Assembly (NCBI GenBank): GCA_017445435.1 | Contig: JAFSUE010000013.1 | Location: 1 to 13,573 of the forward strand | Length of the DNA: 13,573 nucleotides | Origin: Selenomonadaceae bacterium | GTDB taxonomy: Bacteria; Bacillota; Negativicutes; Selenomonadales; Selenomonadaceae | Reading direction: 5' to 3' | Shown: piece by piece, positions 1 through 7,907 of the stretch | Layout of the letters: each line of letters begins with the position of its first letter | How positions within the stretch are numbered: the first letter of the stretch is position 1 | Program-made: the position numbers and the translations under genes | The notes under the pieces: model-generated | The model's database searches: none | What the model was told of the DNA's origin: nothing | What the model saw: the letters and a program-made list of their open reading frames with translations, nothing else

Positions 1-1848
1 CTAATCATTGATCCTAGACAAAATAAACCTATCGCTTTACCGATTAAAGATTTTCTTGAAAGTTGGTCGAACGAACTTTTAATTTTTTCAGCCGCCTTTA
101 GCTGGACTTACTTTAAAAAAAGATTTAACGTCGACTGGTTTTTAAAAGTTATCGGTCACTACAAAAAGCCGCTCGGCGAAGTTTTAACTTCGTCACTGTT
201 CCTGCAACTTATGGGAATTGCAATGCCGCTTATCACGCAGGTTATCATCGATAAAGTTATCGGCAACAGTGGCTATTCGACGCTAACGGTTATAGGTACA
301 AGCATGATAGTTTTTTTCTTCATGCAATCGCTTTTAACCTTCGTCAAAACGTACATAATGAACCACACGACGAATAAACTTGACGCGATTTTAGGTACAA
401 GATTATTCCGTCACTTAATCGCCCTGCCGTTGCCGTACTATGAAAGGCGGCGCGTCGGTGATACGTTAATGCGTGTCGGTGCATTGGGGCAGATTCGCGA
501 ATTTTTAACTGGCACGGGCTTAATGACGATATTAGACGTATTTTTCTCCGTCGTCTTCATCGGCTTTATGTTTTGGTACTCCGTACCGCTTACGTTAATT
601 TCGCTGTCAATCGTCCCGCTTTACGTTATACAAAACGTCTGGGCAGTACCGATTATCAAGCGGAAAATTGAGGCTGTATGGCGTACTGGCGCGATGAACA
701 ACGCCTTCATGGTCGAATCAATCACGAACATTGAAACGATAAAGGCATTGGCAGTTGAGCCGCAATTCGTCAATAAGTGGGAAAATCTTTTGGCACGTTA
801 CGTTAGGACGACTTTTGAGAACGTAAAATTTAACTTAGTCATCAACGCATTCAGCGGCGTATTGCAAGGCTTGCTGTCAATGGCAATTCTTTGGTACGGC
901 GGACATATGGTAATGGACGGGCTTTTAACGCTTGGACAGTTAATCGCGTTTCAAATGTTGTCGGGTCAAGCTACAGGACCTATGACAAAACTTTTGACTA
1001 TGTGGCCTCAAGTTCAGCAAGTTGGATTAGCGCTTGAACGTATCGGCGATATTTTGAATACGCCAATGGAACCGATTGTTCATGAAGTCGGCAAGCGTGG
1101 CGAACAAAGAATTAACGGTGAAATTGACATTAATGAAGTTTCCTTCCGCTACCGCGTAGATTTGCCGCTTGTCCTTAAAAATATTAATCTGCACATTGCG
1201 CCAGGTGAAAAACTTGGCATTGTTGGGCGGTCGGGGTCAGGTAAATCTACGTTGACTAACCTTGTACAAAATTTGTACATTCCAGAGGCGGGCAACATTA
1301 CAGTCGGCGGCATTAACACAAAGGAAGCTAATCTTGGCTGGTTACGTGATCAAATTGGCGTAGTTATGCAGGAAAATTATCTGTTCAATGCCAGTGTACG
1401 TGACAATATAGCCGTCAGCCGTCCAACTGCTACAATGGATGAAATTATACGTGCGGCGCGTCTTGCTGGTGCGCATGAATTTATTTTGGAGTTAAAGGAA
1501 GGCTATGATACTAAAGTCGGTGAACGCGGCGATTCACTTAGCGGCGGTCAACGTCAACGCGTAGCTATTGCCCGTGCGCTTTTGGCTAACCCACCAATTT
1601 TAATTTTCGACGAAGCAACTTCCGCGCTTGACTATGAATCAGAAAGAATTATTTTCAACAATATGGAGGCTATCGGCGCAGGTCGTACGATGATGATAAT
1701 TGCTCACAGACTTAGCGCAGTTAGACGTTGCGACAAAATTATTGTTATCGACAAAGGCGAAATTGTTGAAAGTGGTTCGCATGATCAGTTAATGGCGCTT
1801 GGCGGTCTGTATCGCTATTTGCACGATCAGCAAGAAAGTAGGGGCTAA
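1..1848 (+). CDS. HlyB/RtxB-like type I secretion ABC exporter (5' partial)
   Basis: This is an inner-membrane exporter subunit with fused membrane and ATPase domains that drives one-step protein export with a HlyD adaptor and an outer-membrane channel. The frame is open from base 1, so the ATG at 211 is internal and 615 residues are visible. The first ~30 residues look like the end of a C39-like domain. They are followed by the HlyB-type membrane entry (LGEVLTSSLFLQL, then VIIDKVI) and the exporter transmembrane domain, including RRVGDTLMRV. The ATPase domain is complete: Walker A GRSGSGKST (1225-1251), signature LSGGQRQR (1537-1560), Walker B ILIFDEAT (1597-1620) and H-loop His (1705-1707). 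The whole protein resembles E. coli HlyB closely by eye. It lies 233 bases before the HlyD gene and is paired with a second exporter beyond it. The substrate is not visible, and whether the missing C39-like domain is catalytic cannot be judged. Confidence 0.95.
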   Translation, partial: LIIDPRQNKPIALPIKDFLESWSNELLIFSAAFSWTYFKKRFNVDWFLKVIGHYKKPLGEVLTSSLFLQLMGIAMPLITQVIIDKVIGNSGYSTLTVIGTSMIVFFFMQSLLTFVKTYIMNHTTNKLDAILGTRLFRHLIALPLPYYERRRVGDTLMRVGALGQIREFLTGTGLMTILDVFFSVVFIGFMFWYSVPLTLISLSIVPLYVIQNVWAVPIIKRKIEAVWRTGAMNNAFMVESITNIETIKALAVEPQFVNKWENLLARYVRTTFENVKFNLVINAFSGVLQGLLSMAILWYGGHMVMDGLLTLGQLIAFQMLSGQATGPMTKLLTMWPQVQQVGLALERIGDILNTPMEPIVHEVGKRGEQRINGEIDINEVSFRYRVDLPLVLKNINLHIAPGEKLGIVGRSGSGKSTLTNLVQNLYIPEAGNITVGGINTKEANLGWLRDQIGVVMQENYLFNASVRDNIAVSRPTATMDEIIRAARLAGAHEFILELKEGYDTKVGERGDSLSGGQRQRVAIARALLANPPILIFDEATSALDYESERIIFNNMEAIGAGRTMMIIAHRLSAVRRCDKIIVIDKGEIVESGSHDQLMALGGLYRYLHDQQESRG

Positions 1849-1851
1849 TGT

Positions 1852-1894
1852 AATGCCGCAATGAGGAATAAAAATAAAGGTAAAAAGCGGCATT
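1852..1894 (+). repeat. Inverted repeat after the first ABC gene
   Basis: AATGCCGC (1852-1859) and GCGGCATT (1887-1894) are perfect 8-base complements separated by 27 A-rich bases, starting four bases after the stop codon of the exporter gene. It could form a hairpin with a large loop. There is no U-tract, so I do not call it a terminator. The right arm is also the first bases of the shared leader repeat, and the same GCGGCATTT/AAATGCCGC pairing recurs at 10444-10452 and 10536-10544. Confidence 0.5.
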
Positions 1895-2074
1895 TCCCAG
1901 CGCCACTGCAAAGTTGGATAGCAAATGGAACGCGGTGAAACGTTTAAACTACTAACTACTCACTACTCACTACTCACTACTGACTAAATTTGCGCCAAAG
2001 AAAAAGTAGGTTAATAGAAAAAATTTTTATAAAATTAAATTTTACGGACAACCCCTAGCAACTAAGAAAGGAGA
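1887..2074 (+). repeat. Shared leader repeat, copy A (upstream of the HlyD gene)
   Basis: This non-coding stretch matches 10444-10640 block by block and in the same orientation. The blocks are GCGGCATTTC..AGCGCC, then CGCGG, then the identical 17-mer AACGTTTAAACTACTAA (1939-1955), then TTGCGCCAAA (1990-1999) followed by a purine-rich stretch and TTAATA, then CAAC..CTAGC..AA, ending at AAAGGAGA. Both copies end at the ribosome binding site of the next gene. In copy A the middle holds a heptamer array that copy B lacks. It may be a dispersed repeat or a duplicated 5' leader. The alignment was made by eye and no promoter is convincing within it. Confidence 0.7.
1951..1985 (+). repeat. Heptamer tandem array ACTNACT x5
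   Basis: Five head-to-tail 7-base units: ACTAACT, ACTCACT three times, then ACTGACT. The array lies inside copy A of the shared leader, between the 17-mer and the TTGCGCCAAA block. It is non-coding. Arrays with the same period but a different sequence occur at 5754-5795 and 12771-12805. Confidence 0.9.
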
Positions 2075-2081
2075 ACTTCCA

Positions 2082-3437
2082 ATGAAATTTTGGAACTGGC
2101 TAGTTCACGGCGAAGAACGTGAAAAAGAAACAGAATTTTTACCAGCAATATTAGAAGTAACTGAAACGCCGCCGTCACCTACAGGACGCTTTATAATGTG
2201 GACAATCTTAGTATTACTTGTCGTAGGTATCGCGTGGGCATTTCTCGGCAAAATAAATGAAGTTGCCGTAGCGCCTGGCAAAGTCATTCCGTCAGGTCAA
2301 GCTAAAACTGTTCAAGTTAAAAATAAAGGGATTATAAAAGAAATTTTAGTTGAGGAAGGGCAAAAAGTTGAGGAAGGCGACATTCTTGTACTGCTTGACC
2401 CTACGACGACGGCGGCTGATTACGACAGCTTGAAAAAACGCGCGGCGTATTATAATCTTGACATTCAACGCTTGACGGCTGAATTAACTGGCGCTCCTTT
2501 CATTCCAGAGGAAGACCCTGACCTTGAACCGCATGACTTAGCGGCGGAAATGGCGCTTTATCAAAGTCGTACAAGAGATTATCAAACGCAGATGCAAAGT
2601 CGTCAAGATGTCATTGCGCAGAAACAAGCTAGACTTCAAGCTACAATGGCAACTTTTGAAAAGTATAATGAAGGTTTGAAAATTGCGCAGGAAAAGGAAG
2701 CGCGGCTTAAAGCTTTGATTGAGGAGAGCGCAATTTCCGAATTCCAACTTTTGGAACAACAGAATCAAACTATTGAATACGCGCAAAATGCACAGGCGGA
2801 ATTTGATACAATTAACAGCATTCAAGCTGAAATTGCGGAGGCTGAACAAAATTTAGCTAACGTTAGCGCGTCTTATCATAAAGATATTATGACTTCCCTT
2901 GTTGAGGCGAAGAAAGAATATTACTCCCTCATCGAGTCGATTAAAAAGGCGGATGAAGATGCGCGTATGGCAACGATTGTTGCACCGACAAGCGGACGCG
3001 TTTACAACCTTAATGTCCATACCGTTGGCGGTATCGTCACGGACGCCCAGCCGTTAATGCAAATTGTTCCTGACGACGTTAAACTTGTCTTTGAAGTTTA
3101 CGTGGAAAATAAAGACATTGGATTTGTTAAAATCGGAATGCCTGTTGAAGTCAAAGTGGATTCGTTTAACTTCCAAAAATACGGTATGATTGACGGTACA
3201 GTTACGGAAATAGGCGCTGACTCCTACAAAGACCCAAGCGACCAGCAAACTTATAATAAATTTAAAGTTGTTGTTACTCCTACTGGTAAGAATAGCATTG
3301 ACGTTATGGGCGAAGAAGTTCCGCTTAGCGTAGGTATGAGCGTGAATGCGGAAATTAAAATTAAAGAAAAACGTATCGTCGACTTCTTCCTTGATCCGTT
3401 CCGTAAGTACACTTCCGAAGCATTGAGGGAGCGTTGA
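2082..3437 (+). CDS. HlyD-family periplasmic adaptor (membrane fusion protein)
   Basis: This 451-residue adaptor spans the periplasm and links the inner-membrane ABC exporter to an outer-membrane TolC-type channel. It has a short cytoplasmic N-terminus, one membrane helix (~36-56), a first half-lipoyl segment (~78-106, KNKGIIKEILVEEGQKV), a long alpha-helical coiled-coil hairpin (~112-295) rich in Glu, Gln and Ala, a second half-lipoyl segment (299-330, APTSGRVYNL) and a C-terminal beta domain. The C-terminus SEALRER resembles that of E. coli HlyD. The start is set by AAAGGAGA (2067-2074) seven bases before ATG. Length fits the family (about 450-480). The second ABC gene begins three bases after its stop, so these two are almost certainly co-expressed. 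It implies a diderm cell. Confidence 0.95.
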   Translation: MKFWNWLVHGEEREKETEFLPAILEVTETPPSPTGRFIMWTILVLLVVGIAWAFLGKINEVAVAPGKVIPSGQAKTVQVKNKGIIKEILVEEGQKVEEGDILVLLDPTTTAADYDSLKKRAAYYNLDIQRLTAELTGAPFIPEEDPDLEPHDLAAEMALYQSRTRDYQTQMQSRQDVIAQKQARLQATMATFEKYNEGLKIAQEKEARLKALIEESAISEFQLLEQQNQTIEYAQNAQAEFDTINSIQAEIAEAEQNLANVSASYHKDIMTSLVEAKKEYYSLIESIKKADEDARMATIVAPTSGRVYNLNVHTVGGIVTDAQPLMQIVPDDVKLVFEVYVENKDIGFVKIGMPVEVKVDSFNFQKYGMIDGTVTEIGADSYKDPSDQQTYNKFKVVVTPTGKNSIDVMGEEVPLSVGMSVNAEIKIKEKRIVDFFLDPFRKYTSEALRER

Positions 3438-3440
3438 TTT

Positions 3441-5753
3441 ATGGCTGAAGATAAAAATAAAAATCCACAGCAAGGCGGGCTTGTACCTAGCGGCGGTAAT
3501 GTTCCACAAAATCCTAATCAACCGCCGCAAGGCAAGCAGGCGTTGGCTAAAATTAATTTAGCTAAAGTTCCTGCAGACCAAGTGAATAAAGATCAAGCTG
3601 TTAGTACGGACGTTAAATCGGAAGACGGCGGACGTGTCAACGGCATTGATACTGGGCTTGCTTGCCTTATCGCCATTGCTAAATACTATAACATTCCCGC
3701 TGAATATCGCCAACTTGAGCGTGCTTACGTACTTTCAGAAGGTAGCGTAGACTTTACAACGTTAGTTCGTGCCGCGCATGATTTGAAGTTGAAGGCTAGG
3801 GCTTATGAAGGCTTGAAAGAAGCTGACTTAGACCGCCTTATTTACCCTGTCATGATTCAGATGAAGTCAGGCAGAAAAGTTGTCATTACGACGATTCGCG
3901 ACGGCGATATTTACATAATGGATCCCGTCTTTTCGCAACAGCCCGTAAAAGCGGATAGGTACAAGCTTTTAATGGATTGGACGGGCGACGCAATTTTATT
4001 CACGCGCCGTTATGAATTGCCGAAGAAAAAGCAGGAATTTGGTTTCAAGTGGTTTATACCTGTAATATCAAAATATGTGCCATTCCTGCGCAGTGTACTT
4101 TTTCTTTCACTTGTCCTGCAAATTTTGGGATTGGCATCACCATTTTTTGTACAAAATATTATCGATAAAGTACTTGTCCACCGCGCAGCTGATGCACTTG
4201 ACATTTTTGTTTTAGGTATGTTGACGTGTACAATTTTCAACACGTGGATTTCTGGCTTAAGGTCGTATCTTTTCACAAATATTTGTTCCAAGATGGACGT
4301 TGCGTTAAGTTCCCGCCTTTTTAAAAATATTACGGCGTTACCGATGAGTTACTTTCAAAAGTGGCAAGTCGGCGACGTTGTATCACGTTTAGGCGAATTG
4401 CAGACGTTACGTTCATTTATGACGGGGTCAAGCTTAACAATTTTGCTTGATATGGTTTTCGCGGTTGTCTACTTCTGCGTTATGTTCCTGTACAGCAGAA
4501 TTTTAAGTGTCGTTGTACTTGTAATGATTCCGCTGTTTGTCATCTTGAATTTAGTTGTAGCGCCAATTTTTAAACGCTTGATTAATGAAAGATTTTTAAT
4601 CGGCAGTGAAAATCGCTCCTTCCTAATTGAAACGATAACTGGTATTCATACGGTTAAAGCAACAAGCGTTGAAAATAATTTCATTCGCCGCTACGAAGAA
4701 ATGTTAGCTCGGCTTGTAAAATCTTCACTTGCCGTCATAAACGTTGCTAACGTGGCAAATACAATCGGTACGTTTCTTTACAGTTTGTTCAATCTTTTCA
4801 TCTTATGGCTTGGATCGTATTACGTCATGGAAGGTGAAATTTCCGTCGGTGAATTGATAGCGTTCCAAATGATAGCGGGACAATTAATCGCGCCAGTTAT
4901 GCGCCTTATCAATCAATGGCAGTACTTCCAGCAAGTTCGCGTATCAATGGACAGGCTCGGCGATATTATGAATGAAGAAACTGAACCTGCTTTTAATCCT
5001 TCGCGCACAACTTTACCGTCACTGCGCGGCGATATTGCGCTTGAAAAGTTAGCATTCAGCTATACTCCTGAAGGCGGCAAAGTTTTAGACAATATTAACA
5101 TTAGGATTCCTGCAGGAATGAAAGTCGGCATTGTCGGACGCTCTGGCTCTGGTAAATCGACGTTGACTAAATTAATTCAGCGCTTATTCTTGCCTGAAAA
5201 TGGCAGAATTTTAATTGACGGCGTTGACATTGCGCAAGTTGAACCTGCATGGTTACGGCGGCAAATTGGCGTTGTACTGCAAGACAGCAAACTTTTCAGC
5301 GGAACGGTTGAAGAAAATATTCGTATCGCCTGCCCCAACGCGTCGCATGAAGACGTTGTAAGAGCGGCTAAACTTGCTGGCGCTGATGACTTTATCAGCA
5401 GTTTTCAAAACGGTTATGAAACATTCGTCGGCGAACGCGGCAGTTTGTTAAGCGGCGGTCAACGTCAACGTGTAGCTATTGCCCGCGCATTGATTACAGA
5501 CCCGCGCATTTTGATTTTTGACGAAGCAACTTCCGCGCTTGACTACGAATCAGAAAATATTATTATGAGTAACATTGAACCGATTGCTCGCGGTCGTACA
5601 ATGTTAATGATTGCGCATAGGTTATCGACGGTTAGAAATTGTGATGCTATCGTCGTCATTGACAAGGGCAGAATCATTGAGGCTGGCTCGCATGATGACT
5701 TGATGAAACGTAACGGCGCTTACTCAAAACTTTATCAAGCCCAAATGGCGTAG
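3441..5753 (+). CDS. HlyB/RtxE-like type I secretion ABC exporter with degenerate C39-like domain
   Basis: This is a complete 770-residue exporter subunit. Residues 1-55 form a Pro/Gln/Asn-rich, probably disordered extension. Residues ~60-190 are a C39-like domain in which the usual D-C-G of active bacteriocin peptidases reads D-T-G (70-72) and the catalytic His region reads KVVITTIRDGDIYIMDP without His. Leader cleavage is therefore not expected; such domains dock unfolded RTX-type substrates in HlyB. The membrane domain follows (~205-480). The ATPase has Walker A GRSGSGKST (566-574), LSGGQ (670-674), Walker B ILIFDE (690-695) and H-loop His726. The start follows GAGGGA (3425-3430), just after the HlyD stop. 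Two intact exporter subunits around one adaptor suggest an RtxB/RtxE-like heterodimer, which is inferred from gene order. The secreted substrate is not in the window. Confidence 0.95.
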   Translation: MAEDKNKNPQQGGLVPSGGNVPQNPNQPPQGKQALAKINLAKVPADQVNKDQAVSTDVKSEDGGRVNGIDTGLACLIAIAKYYNIPAEYRQLERAYVLSEGSVDFTTLVRAAHDLKLKARAYEGLKEADLDRLIYPVMIQMKSGRKVVITTIRDGDIYIMDPVFSQQPVKADRYKLLMDWTGDAILFTRRYELPKKKQEFGFKWFIPVISKYVPFLRSVLFLSLVLQILGLASPFFVQNIIDKVLVHRAADALDIFVLGMLTCTIFNTWISGLRSYLFTNICSKMDVALSSRLFKNITALPMSYFQKWQVGDVVSRLGELQTLRSFMTGSSLTILLDMVFAVVYFCVMFLYSRILSVVVLVMIPLFVILNLVVAPIFKRLINERFLIGSENRSFLIETITGIHTVKATSVENNFIRRYEEMLARLVKSSLAVINVANVANTIGTFLYSLFNLFILWLGSYYVMEGEISVGELIAFQMIAGQLIAPVMRLINQWQYFQQVRVSMDRLGDIMNEETEPAFNPSRTTLPSLRGDIALEKLAFSYTPEGGKVLDNINIRIPAGMKVGIVGRSGSGKSTLTKLIQRLFLPENGRILIDGVDIAQVEPAWLRRQIGVVLQDSKLFSGTVEENIRIACPNASHEDVVRAAKLAGADDFISSFQNGYETFVGERGSLLSGGQRQRVAIARALITDPRILIFDEATSALDYESENIIMSNIEPIARGRTMLMIAHRLSTVRNCDAIVVIDKGRIIEAGSHDDLMKRNGAYSKLYQAQMA

Positions 5754-5795
5754 TTGAATTAAGAATTAAGAATGCAGAATTATGAATTGTGAATT
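5754..5795 (+). repeat. Heptamer tandem array NNGAATT x6, carrying a start codon
   Basis: Directly after the ABC stop codon come six 7-base units: TTGAATT, AAGAATT, AAGAATG, CAGAATT, ATGAATT, GTGAATT. The fifth unit (5782-5788) provides the ATG of the methyltransferase-STAS gene, and the last two units encode its first residues. No ribosome binding site of normal type is present in the 29 bases between the two genes. Confidence 0.9.
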
Positions 5796-7041
5796 AAATT
5801 ACAGCGTAAAGGCGCGAATCAATCCAATATTTTTTACAGCTAAAACGGCAATTTGTTTAATGGCGAAGGCGGGAATACCTGACGCTGATAAAATCGTTCA
5901 TTGCTTAAAACTTGAAGACAATCAACCACTTCAAAATATGGCTGATTCAGATACAATTTTGGGCAATGCCATTGTCGTTGAGGCAAAGTACCGCACAATG
6001 TGTAGCTTGATTGAAAAGTCGGGCTACAATATTTGCGTCGACTTGCCCTGCGGTTACACGCCAAAAGCTATTCATCTTACAGAAAAAAATTTTCGCTTTA
6101 TAGGACTTGACTTGCCCATTGTAGCGGAAGAATTTTCGCCAATTATTCAATCTCTCGCCGCTTATCCTAAGAATATATCTTTCAGCGGAGTTGACGCCAC
6201 AAACTACGAATCACTTGCAACGGCATTGCGTGACGTAGATAAACCGTTTTGCATTACTACCGAAGGAATGATGATGTACTTTACCGAAAGTGAAGTTGAC
6301 GCCGTCATTTCAAATATTCGTAAAATTTTAGACGTACACGGCGGCTGTTGGATAACGCCTGACCCCGAAGTTAAATTGCAGTTTATGTTGACATTCCGTT
6401 CAGTTTTCGGCGAAGATTCACTCGGCAAGTTGACTGCAACGGGAAATGCGGCAATGAAACAGTCAAGCGTTGCAAATTTATTCAACTCATTTATTTTAGA
6501 CGTAGAAAATATTTCCAGTTCAATTAAGACGGCGGAAAATCTTTTGAAGTTGCACGGCTTGAAGGCGGAACGGGTAAACTTTGCTGAAAATATGCCTGAA
6601 CTTAGTATTTATCGGCAACTGACGTCCGCGCAGATTCAGCAATTCAAAGACGCAATGCGGCAATGTCATTGTTGGATTATAACGCTTGACGAAACGCGAA
6701 AAATTCAAGAAAATATTACAGTTCCAGAAAAATCTTTCGCGATGAACTGTACTTTGGACGACGGAATTTTAAAGATGACACTGCGCGGCAGAATTGATAG
6801 CATATCTGCGCCGCAAATTTTGGCGGCATTTGAAACGGCTAACGTTGACGCAGTGAAAATCGACTGTTCGGCGCTTGAATACATTTCATCAGCTGGGATG
6901 CGTCTGTTGATTGACATACATAAAAGTTGCGCTAACGGTTTAGTTTTGTTCAACGTCAATTCATCCGTAGAAAAAATTTTGTCGCAGAATGGATTCACCG
7001 AAATGGAGGTGAACAAGTGGAAGTTAAGCAACAATCTTTAA
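5782..7041 (+). CDS. LCMT-like SAM methyltransferase fused to a STAS domain
   Basis: This 419-residue protein has two domains. Residues ~5-310 resemble the leucine carboxyl methyltransferase/COG3315 family: an N-terminal helix region SVKARINPIFFTAK, a SAM-binding loop VDLPCGYTPKA (86-96), an acidic strand end GLDLP (108-112) and the family motif TTEGMMMYFTESEV (159-172). Residues ~320-415 are a STAS domain like SpoIIAA anti-anti-sigma factors, with CSALEYISSAGMRLL (362-376); Ser369/Ser370 sit where the regulatory phosphoserine lies. The substrate is unknown. A partner-switching kinase could control it, but none is visible. ATG 5782 is the only canonical in-frame start after the stop at 5767-5769; it lies in a heptamer array and lacks a Shine-Dalgarno site, so expression may depend on translation of the ABC gene ending 28 bases before. 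It overlaps the radical SAM gene by 25 bases. Confidence 0.85.
   Translation: MNCELNYSVKARINPIFFTAKTAICLMAKAGIPDADKIVHCLKLEDNQPLQNMADSDTILGNAIVVEAKYRTMCSLIEKSGYNICVDLPCGYTPKAIHLTEKNFRFIGLDLPIVAEEFSPIIQSLAAYPKNISFSGVDATNYESLATALRDVDKPFCITTEGMMMYFTESEVDAVISNIRKILDVHGGCWITPDPEVKLQFMLTFRSVFGEDSLGKLTATGNAAMKQSSVANLFNSFILDVENISSSIKTAENLLKLHGLKAERVNFAENMPELSIYRQLTSAQIQQFKDAMRQCHCWIITLDETRKIQENITVPEKSFAMNCTLDDGILKMTLRGRIDSISAPQILAAFETANVDAVKIDCSALEYISSAGMRLLIDIHKSCANGLVLFNVNSSVEKILSQNGFTEMEVNKWKLSNNL
7005..7011 (+). promoter_or_regulatory. Ribosome binding site deciding the GTG start of amrS
   Basis: GGAGGTG lies inside the end of the methyltransferase-STAS gene, five bases before GTG 7017. It fixes the start of the radical SAM gene and suggests translational coupling. 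Confidence 0.8.
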
Positions 7042-7907
7042 AAATTGTAGCTGACGAAAAAAATTCAAATGCTACAAATTTACAATCTAAAGTTTGTGAA
7101 ATTTGCCCGCACCATTGCCGCCTTGCAGTTGGTGAAATTGGCAAATGCCGTGCAAGATACAATGACGGCGAAAAAATTTTTGCGTTAAATTACGGTCGGC
7201 TTACGTCGATTGCGCTTGACCCGATTGAGAAAAAGCCGCTGTACAGATTTTTTCCTGGCAGTACAATTTTGTCAGTAGGCAGTTTTGGTTGCAACTTGAA
7301 CTGTCCATTCTGTCAAAATTACGAAATTTCTATGGCGGACGCGAACTTTCCAACGCGGCAACTTTCGCCTGAAGCGTTGGTACAAATTGCACTTGAACTT
7401 CGCGACAGAAAAAATATTGGCGTGGCGTTTACGTACAATGAACCGTTCATCAGCTATGAATATGTTCGTGATACGTCTAACCTTTTAAAGGCGGTTGACT
7501 TGAAGTCTGTACTGGTGACGAATGGCACTGTTGCAAGCGGCGCGTTGAAAAAAATTTTGCATTTAATCGACGCGATGAATATTGACTTGAAAGGTTTCAG
7601 CCAAAAAATTTATGACGTACTCGGCGGCGATTTTGAAACGGTAAGAAATACGATTCAAACGGCGGCTAAAAGTTGTCACGTCGAAGTAACTACGCTGATT
7701 GTTCCGCGTATGAATGATTCGGAAGATGAAATGGACGCGGAGGCTAAATGGCTGGCGTCAATCTCAAAAGATATTCCGTTGCACGTAAGCCGATTTTTTC
7801 CGCGCTACAAAGTGACAGACCGTCCGCCGACTGACGTTAAAACTGTTTATCGTCTCGCCGAAGTTGCAAGGCGTCATTTAAATTTTGTTTACACTGGCAA
7901 CTGTTAA
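7017..7907 (+). CDS. amrS: AmmeMemoRadiSam-type radical SAM enzyme (short form)
   Basis: This 296-residue radical SAM protein belongs to the pyruvate-formate-lyase-activase-like AmrS family. The N-terminal Cys set CEICPHHCRLAVGEIGKC (27-44) precedes the family segment SIALDPIEKKPLY. The [4Fe-4S]-SAM motif is C92-X3-C96-X2-C99 (GCNLNCPFCQN), followed by TYNEP (139-143), LVTNG (166-170) and MNIDLKGF (187-194). The reaction of this family is not settled, and its usual partners AMMECR1 and Memo are not in the window. Members I know continue some 35-45 residues beyond the VYxGN motif into a Cys-containing tail; this one stops at VYTGNC. The stop is followed immediately by a homing endonuclease gene. 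It could be a natural short form or a truncation linked to that insertion. The start is GTG with a strong ribosome binding site. Confidence 0.88.
   Translation: MEVKQQSLKIVADEKNSNATNLQSKVCEICPHHCRLAVGEIGKCRARYNDGEKIFALNYGRLTSIALDPIEKKPLYRFFPGSTILSVGSFGCNLNCPFCQNYEISMADANFPTRQLSPEALVQIALELRDRKNIGVAFTYNEPFISYEYVRDTSNLLKAVDLKSVLVTNGTVASGALKKILHLIDAMNIDLKGFSQKIYDVLGGDFETVRNTIQTAAKSCHVEVTTLIVPRMNDSEDEMDAEAKWLASISKDIPLHVSRFFPRYKVTDRPPTDVKTVYRLAEVARRHLNFVYTGNC

Noticed and set aside
211..1848. ABC exporter starting at ATG 211
   Set aside because: The frame is open upstream to base 1 and encodes typical HlyB-like sequence before this Met, so it is internal.
1951..1985. CRISPR-like array
   Set aside because: The 7-base units are contiguous with no spacers, and no cas genes are present.
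2011..2033. Sigma-70 promoter (TTAATA ... TATAAA) before the HlyD gene
   Set aside because: The spacing is only 11 bases and the region is generally A+T-rich, so the match is not convincing.
3054..3530. 158-codon reverse-strand open frame
   Set aside because: It runs antisense across the HlyD/ABC junction, has no ribosome binding site or recognisable domain, and overlaps two certain genes.
5782..7041. Sulfate transporter because of the STAS domain
   Set aside because: There are no membrane segments; the rest of the protein is a soluble methyltransferase-like domain.
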